Positions 37,601 to 46,600 of a stretch of 53,696 nt of DNA are shown here, piece by piece. Source of the DNA: a virus; IMG/VR virus record IMGVR_UViG_3300025450_000802, positions 1 to 53,696 of that record, one strand, 5' to 3'. The notes under the pieces were generated by a model. It ran no database searches and had not been told where the DNA came from. It saw only the letters and a program-made list of their open reading frames with translations. A program made the position numbers and the translations under genes. Every line of letters begins with the position of its first letter. The first letter of the stretch is position 1.

Positions 37601-40600
37601 GTTAGTTTGTACTTTTACAATAGTTCCCGGTGCTACGCTTAATGTTGACAAATCAGCATAGTAAGGTACTACTGTTGATGATCTAATAGAATCGTCATAA
37701 CCACTAGCCCACCAGTTTACATATGTCCAATAATCTGCTGTGTTGTAGTAAGGACCACTTTCAAATAGATAAGTTGCGCCTTCTCTGATTTCAGTAATAG
37801 GATATTGTAACATTACTGTGTTAGCATATTGCAGGTAATTTTGCAATGCCAAGAAACGATCTAAGAAGAAACTTTGACTTGGGCGTGCTGCAATACCTGA
37901 TTGTACTCTAATTGGTAAGTATGGGTTAGGAACTAACTGTGTTGTAACAGTTGGATCACTTGAAATTGTAGTTCCTGCTAAACTAAACAATAAACGTTGA
38001 TACAACAATGTTGGATTAATGTTGTTTAGTGTTGGCAATCCTGGTAAGAAGTCTTCAGCATAATTTTCTTTAATCAATGCGTATTCAGTATGATATTCAT
38101 CATCGGTTGTGCCAGTTGCATAGCCAATGTTTAATACACTGTCTGTCCCATTTAAATATTCCTGTGAATTATATACTGAAAATACATTAGGCAATACAGG
38201 ACTAATAAAACTAATACCTGAATTAATTGGATTACTAATATATGATTCTAATACTGTATCGGATAATGTTTTATTTTGTTGTGTAAAGATAATATTGCTA
38301 TTTCTTACCCAAAAGTAGTAAGTAGGTATTGCTGCTTGTGAAGCATTCAATGTTACTTCTACTGAATATAATGTAGTATCATATGGGGTTCCTGGACCTT
38401 GATAATTGCTAGGTGGAACATTGCTTGCAATCCATGAGTAAACTGCTACATCACTACCTGGGAATACTGCGCCCCAGTATGTACTATTATAAACTACATC
38501 GTCTTGGTGATAGTTAATAAACTTAACATTAGTTATGTCGAACCATAAATTACCAAGATGTTCCGAGCCCCATACTAACGCACGTTGTGTTACATTACCA
38601 TTGTTATAACTTGCAGGGTCAGTATTTGAAATTACATCTAGGTTTTCTGCTACTGCGCCTAATAATTTGTTTTGCAATGGATCAAAATAATCTAAGTTTA
38701 CTAATGTGTTATTAGTTTGTGCGCTGAAAATTTGCATATAACCAATACGGCTAGTGTCAACGATTGGAGCTGTTTGTCTATATACAGACCAGTCTTGCAT
38801 TCCTGTTGAATTACTGTATGAAATTACTTGACCATAACTTTGTAGTTTGCCATCAGTTGCAACGCCTGAACCCGCACCTGCACCTGTAGCGGTAAACACT
38901 ACACCCACTGTGTTTGATTTTGCGCCAATTAATGTAAAATCTGTTGTACCAACAAATACAATTGTATATGTTGTACCGACTTCAAAAGAACCCGCGTTAG
39001 TATCATAGTTACTCATATTAGGAGTACCAATTAATACTGTGTCGTCTATAAAGTCAAGTGCTGTACCATATCTTGGTTGTGCGCCATATGTTAAGTTAGG
39101 TGCGTTTACATTTTGTGCATATACATATGCACCGCTGTTATAAACAGTTTCATTATACACGCCCAAGTAATCAAACATATATACTGCGCCAGCATTTGGG
39201 AATGTGTCAATAAATTGTGTAGTATTATTGTCAAAAATTGTGTCGTTATCAGGATATTCTACAACGTCAAATGTAGTATCTTCATATCGTGTACCAACTG
39301 GTGCACTAGCTACAAATGAACCAGACTCATTAAATTTAACAGTTGTACCAAATTGTGTTGGACCGTCAGTATGCGGGCAAAGAACGGTTTGTGTTTGAGT
39401 ATAAGGAGTAATACCTAACTCAGTGAATGTGGCTTTATTTAAAGCTGTAACTAATAATTTTTCATTAATTTGTGCTAGCGCATTATTAATTAAACTAATG
39501 ATTAATGTGTTGTTTGCAGTTGCTTGAGCCTGTACGTTAATAATATTAGCTTCATTAATTGTGTTTGCTGCTATAGTTGCGTTAGCGCCAGATGGGATAG
39601 TTACTGCAAAACCATTAATTAACAATGTACGTGCTGCTGTTGTAGCTACAGGAGTTGTGCCATATACTTGACCATAACTGCCGCCACCATTAGTAAATCT
39701 ATATACTGCACCTTCTACTAACTGTTGTGTTAATTCAAATGGTGCGCCGACAATAATTTCACTAGCATAAGTTGTTGTATCTAATGATAAACCAAATTGT
39801 ACGCCAACTTGTGGAGTATTTTGTGTTGTAAGTGTTTGTACGTTAGTGAATATATTGTCGCTTACATTAATAATGTCACCGGCTGTTAATGAGCCTGTGT
39901 AAATTAATTTTGAACCAACTACAGCATAGTTGTTATCTTGTACAGTTGTGCCGTTAACACTTACGTATAATGGATCTGACTGAATGTATGCTTCACCTGC
40001 TGTCAATGATCCATTTGTTAATGTTATTGCTGAGGCACTATTTCTTGAAGCTTTAATAGTAATATTGCTACCAACAATACTGTTCACATAGTAAACTACA
40101 TATTGTTGTAATCCTGTACTACCAAAACTTGTACCAGTAAACATTACAGGATCATTGACATTGATTCCTGTAACACTGTTTAATATAATTTGACTACCTG
40201 TTGTTACAGCACTAGCACTAGTGCTAGTAGTTGTAGGTGTCCATGCTAATTGGAATGTAGAATAACCTGTTGTATTTGTATATTGTGCTACAAGGTTTTG
40301 TACACTTCTTTCGTATACATAAGCTGAACCCCAATTAGATATGTCACCACTTGCTACGTCAGGAGCACCAATCACTACAGTATCACCATAATAATCAGTT
40401 GCTAATGAATAACCAAAATTGTCGCCTGATGATGAAAAACCTGAACCATCAATTACAGTTGAATATTTGTATGTACATTGTGTTGCGGTGCCTGTACCAG
40501 ACCCTGCACCTGTTGCTACAAAGACAATACCAACTTTATTTTCAACTGCGCCAATTGCGGTAAAATCTGTAGTTCCTAAACTTGTAATAGTATATGTTTC

Positions 40601-43600
40601 ACCTGAAGTAAAATGTCCTGCGTCTAATAATATATTTTGTTTTCTATAAACATATACTTTGTTATGTCCTGTATCAGAAATATATAACCAATTTGTATCG
40701 CCTGATAATGCTAATGCACTACCCCAGTTAGATACTCCACCTGGAGCAGAAATACCTGTTTGATAAGGTGTCATTTGATTTGATACTATAGAATTATTAA
40801 TTGCGTAGATGTAAACTGTTGGAGTACCTGTTGGTTGAGATATTACAAATGTTGATCCTTCATTGACCATTGAAGAACCAAATGATGCAGTTTGTGTGAT
40901 TGTCTGCAACAAGTCATATGCACCAGTGATTACATTATAATTGTATTTGTAAATCTTACTTGAGTTAGGATCACCTATCAAGTAAACTTGAAACTCATTG
41001 TTGTAAACTACAGAAGTACCAAATGATAAACTTACGTTTTGATCTTGAGTAATTTCTTCTTGCAATTGGTAGTTGATATTTTTCTGATAAACAGCCCAAC
41101 TACCATCTGTGTTGATATCTGTCCAAACAGTGTTTGGCACAAACTCCGAACTATCTAATGGTAAGTTTACGATGTCAGCAGGTGTTGTAACACGTTGTGA
41201 TGATAAGTACATACCAACACCCTGACCTACTATTTGTGTTTGACTTGCGGTAAGCGTTAATGAGATAACAACTTGATTGTTGTTTACTACGTTAAGAACT
41301 GTGTAATATCCATTAACTGCACTATTAAAGTTCGCAATAGCAAACAAGTCAAATTGTTTTAAACCATGTGCCTGTGTAAATGTTACAGTACTAGTATTGT
41401 CTAAGTTTGATCTTACAAGTACAATTGGACCAAGAGAAATAGCAGTGTAGACATTCCATTGATTCAAGTAATTTGCTAACCAAACATAATCACCTACGTA
41501 GAAATTCTGTAACGGAACTATTACACCATTTTTGTTAATAGCAGTAGGTAGTTGTGAATAGAAATATGCTGACATCTTAACGTCATTAAGATTTACATAA
41601 CCTGCTGTTGGGAATAATGTAGATTCTACATATTCAGTTGTAGGTAAAATGTTAGGATCAGTTGGTAATGAACTATAGTTATATAATGAGTATAAAGGAA
41701 CTTCTTGTTCAACACCATTTGTATATGTACCGTTTGTTAATCCTGCGATAAAAGGATTGCCCATTAATTCACTAGCATTAAGTTTGAATTGTACAAAGTT
41801 ATTGTTTAATACACCACCGTATTTGCTGGTTTGTATTGCCCAGTTTTCATAAACATTGTAATCAATTCCACCTTGCGGTAATGTTGCACCTTTAAATGCG
41901 TCAACAGCATTAGTACTACCTTTAGTTTTAATTAAGTTTTGATAAACATTAATTTGTGTAACATCAGTTAAATCTACTAATGCACTGTAATCTCTTGGTC
42001 TATAACCAATCAAACTATAACTTAATAAGTTAGCATCTGGGTTAAGCGCAGTTTGATCACTACTATAATAACGTGTGCTATCTAATGAATTGGTGCTTGA
42101 GTTAGGCAACAATCCTGTTTGAATTTCTTTATAGTTTGACAACAACCAATATTTTTGTTGGAAAGTTGCACTTGGTTGAACAATATCTTGTGCGATCCAA
42201 TATTGATTTTTATAAAGAACAATTTGCCCTTTAGTGTATTTGGCAGCAGGATCCCATTGTTTAACATTATTTTGATTGATGATAAATCCTGATGCTGTGT
42301 ATGTACCGTTCCACGCAGCAGTTTTAGCACCACGTAGATAAATTCTGTTTTGTCTTAATCCTACTGTCAAGTCATAAATTGTATCACCAAACAATGTATA
42401 ATTGTCAAATACGCAAGCATTTTCAAAGTTGCTTAAGTTAAATTGCCCATAAGCAATTGTATCACCTGCGTTTAATGGTGTTACACTAAAGTGTGTACCA
42501 TCTCTTACAATAGACAAGTCTACATTTTTAATAGGGTATAAGTTTTGATTTAATACAAAGTTGGCACCTTGTACACTTAAAGGTTGTACAATTTGATTTT
42601 CTCTGTCAATTGTTAATTCATAAGCAGCAGGGTTCAATGTAGTTATTGCACCTGGTTGCCATCCTGTTTGTGCCCAGTATAAAAACTCAGCAACCATTTG
42701 TGACCAATTGATTGCAATTGCATTAGTTTGATATTCATATGTTGCACCATTGGCTTCTAAGTAAGCACCATAACTCATTAAGAATTGAGCCAAGTCCTGA
42801 GCAGTTTCAAATACTGTGCCATAAGGAACTATTTCTTCTGTGTTTGTATAATTATTAGCTACCTTAACAGATAGATTATCAATCTTTATTGTACTATTGT
42901 TGCCATCTGTTTTTGGCAAGTATGTTGTAAAATAAGCTGAGTTTTGTGAATTACCGTGTACAGCATATTGATTTTGTGCGGTTAACTGAACAATCACACT
43001 TGAATATTGTAACACACCATATGGTGGGTTGCTGTAAAGTAATACTTGATAGCTTTCATTTGGTATCAACAACGAAGAATTGTTGGCGTTTGGATTTGTA
43101 CTTTGAATATAAAAATTCAATAAGTTTTGATCACTGAAACCTGCTAGTCGGTAAACTAAACGAACATCTAAATTGTTTAATAGTGTTGTGATAGCTGTTG
43201 TAGCATCAATGCCATATTGTTTTTGATAATCAACAATCCAGTTAATATAACTTGTAACTGGTGTTCCACTACCATATACAGGAACTTCATTAGGAACTAA
43301 ATGACTTCTTCCGCCTACTAAGTATTGATTAAATTCTGTGTTGTATTTGTAGTTGTCTACCCAAACACCTAAATTGAAAAATTCTGCTGGTTCAGTTAAT
43401 GCTAAAATGCGCATTAAATCAAATGGCCAGCTACTGCTTCTTCTATAACTGAATTCTACTGGGCCGTCATCGCCAACTACCCAGTCATTATCAAATGAAG
43501 GTGTGTAATAATTTTTAACTACACTGTTAAATGGGCTTACTAAATTACCTTGACTATCAACAGGTAAAACTTTTAATAAACCATCGCGTATTGCTTGAGG

Positions 43601-46600
43601 TATAATTCTAGGATTACCGTCATTGTAATCGTAACCTGCTGCTAAATCTCCCCATAACACTAAGTTGTTACTTGTATAAGGAGCAGCACCATAGCGTGCT
43701 GTCCACCAACTTGGTTCATTAGCATAGCCTAACATTTCCCATGGTGTAGACTCTGGAGTTGTTGTGTCGTAGAAATAACTATAAACACCTCTCCAGTAAC
43801 CAATGTCGATAATAGTATTATCTACTTTGTTAGAAGTACCTTTATAATTCCAAGTATATTGATTGTTAGGATTATAGAATTGTTGTTGATAATTTAATCT
43901 GTTTTGACCAACCCAATTTAAGAAACCAGGTGTGTAAATTTCTAACCATTCATCATATGAGTAATCTGTTGTTCTAAAGAAGCCTGGAGTTACTTCATAT
44001 GCTTGAATTGGAATAGTGTTACTTAACTTAAGGTTATTATAAACACGTTTTTCAAATTCTAATAATGCTTGATCTCTAAAGTCTACAAGTGTATCTGTAG
44101 CCGGTATATAATCGCCATATAACTTGTTATATGAACCATCATGACCTTTAATAAAATATGTTGGTTGTTGATAACCAGTGTCTAATACTACTTCAGGAAT
44201 AAATGCAGGATACAATCCTAATTTAGTAGGAGTGTTTGGAACATATGATCCATAAGTTTGATTGTATTCGTTAATAGTTACAACGTCGCCTGGAATTAAA
44301 TCTATTGTGATTTCTAATGAAGGTGCAGTTGTACTTACTGTATATTCTTGACCTTTAACTAACTGTTTAGTTGTTGTTAATCCATTAACTGTTCTAGCCA
44401 AATATACTAACACACCATTGTAATTTGCTGTAGCAAAATTATAGGTTTGTGTTAATGGATAAATTGTTTGTTGTAAATTACTGTTAAAGGTATATGTATT
44501 AGATGCATATGGAGCTTTAGCAGGAATCATATCACTCCAGAAGAATGATTGACTATTGTCCTTAGTAGCAGTGATAAGATCAATTGCTGTGTTCAACACA
44601 TATGCTGGATCATATCTTTGATCAAATGGGTAACTGTTGACTGTGTAAACAATCAAGTTTTTATATTCAACATATTTTTTGCTGTTATAAGCTAAAGAAT
44701 CAAATATGTTGTAATTTAAGTTACGCAAGAATGTTGCAGGCAATACTAAGCTTGCACTGTTTTGAATAATAACATTGCCATATGGTACTAAGTTACCTAA
44801 ATCACGATAATTGTTTGGACCAAATACTATACCTGTTGTGTTTGGACAATTATTAAAGATGCTTGTATATTGTCTTCTAATATCACCTACGTTTGTTGTG
44901 GTAATATCTGTATTGAATGGGTTATTACTTAAGTTAATAGGTATTGTATAGAATGCAGAATTGCTTACCTGATCACTTAATATTAAAATTTGTACAAGTG
45001 TATTTGTTATTTCATTAGGAATATTAATTGTTACAGTAGTTGAATCACTTGTAGTTGCAACAGTGTAATTTGTAGATGGTTGTAATGTGTTGTTTACATA
45101 TACTTCTAAGATTGGCCAAGGCTCAACACCCGATGCTATTGGGGCAACATCTAATAAGAAACTATTGTTAGGAGTTACATAATTTCTAACATAGTTATAT
45201 TCAAATACTTGATATTGTACACTAGGTCCAATTGCTGTTTGCCAGCCTAATAATCTTTCATATGTTTCCAATCCAGTAGAATTGTAAACAAATCCTGTGT
45301 TTACATTTTCAGTTACGGGAGAAGAACTATTGACATATGTAAATGTGTCTGAGTTGAAAGGTACGTCAAAGCTTATATCGCCGATGTTATTTACTGAACT
45401 ATAGCGTAATGGGAAACCTAATACCGCATCTTTTACACCAGTTCCAACACCATATGAGAATAATTTTGTACCTTTAAATGAAGTGCCTAAATAATAAGCA
45501 GGGTTACCAAAGCTGTTACCATTTGCGTCAAATACATCAAACAACGGAGCTTGGTTGTTTGTTACTTTTTGTTGTGCTTGTATCCAAACAATTGCATTAT
45601 AATAGAAACTATAACCTTGATAATTATACCCTCTGAGTACTACTAACAAATCATTTTCAACTAATTCACCATTTGGTGCTTCACTTAATGTAATAACTGG
45701 TTTAGAACCTGATGTTAATGTTGAAAAACTTACTATGTAAATTTTTGTATTTTGATTTGGGTCATTGGCAAATACTATTCTAGCACCTGAGAACAATGCA
45801 AAATTGTCGTTGCTTGAAGGATTTGCTATAAGTGAAACATTTGATGTAGCAGGGATAGTTGTAGCATTTGCCCATTCTACAGTAATAGTTAATGTTGTAG
45901 TTCCTGCAATTTGTGTAATTTGACTGTTTTGAGGCAATATATTTTGTGAATCATTAATATACATTCCCACTTCAAAAGTACCTGTAACTGCACTTGCATT
46001 TACTGTAACAGTAGTTGAAGTTGCTGATGTTGCTGGATTAATAGTTGCTGTGTATGTTGTGTATACATCAACGTCTGGATAATAAACAAGTTGTCCTGCT
46101 ACATCGTTCAATGCATCAGTTGTTCTAAAATCAATAAAATCAATTGGATTTTTACCAACTGTACCATAATTGAATAGTTGTAAGTTTGGGTAAAATTCTA
46201 TAATTGGTCTTGCTGCTTTATTAGCCTGTGTAGCATATGTAGTAATGATATCTGGATCATTGTTATATTGTGCGGTTGCTGTAATTACGTCAATATGGAA
46301 CCAGCGATTACTGCGTGACCAAGCATTTCTGTTTAATGCTTCTTTGGCAATGGTAATATAATCAGGTGTTACAGGAATATAAAGTGAATCATCATAGTTG
46401 CCTATATCCCATGCTGTAGTATCCCAAGGCGTGTAAATGTTGCCAGTAAATGGTTCTGGGACAATAAAATCAGATACAGGCAATAATTGAATTGCAGTAC
46501 CTACACCTTGAACATAATATTCGCCACTCAAATAACTAGTTGGTATAACATCGCCATTGAATTGTACTTTAAGTCCATTTGTAAATACTACACCATTTGA

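Larger units (their letters stand above)
38800..41050 (-). repeat. FG-GAP-like beta-propeller repeats in the giant protein
   Basis: Recurrent FG-xS-(10-15)-IGAP-(5-10)-G-x-VY-x-Y segments: SFGTSVVYNNEF, FGYSLATDYYGD with VVIGAPD, FGLSLDTT with IIVGAPFE, FGTTVKFNESG with VASAPVG, YGTALDFIDD with VLIGTPN. Integrin-alpha-type propellers show this pattern. A TYYV unit near 40000-40250 and two GTTDFT modules are placed between blades. Confidence 0.75.
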
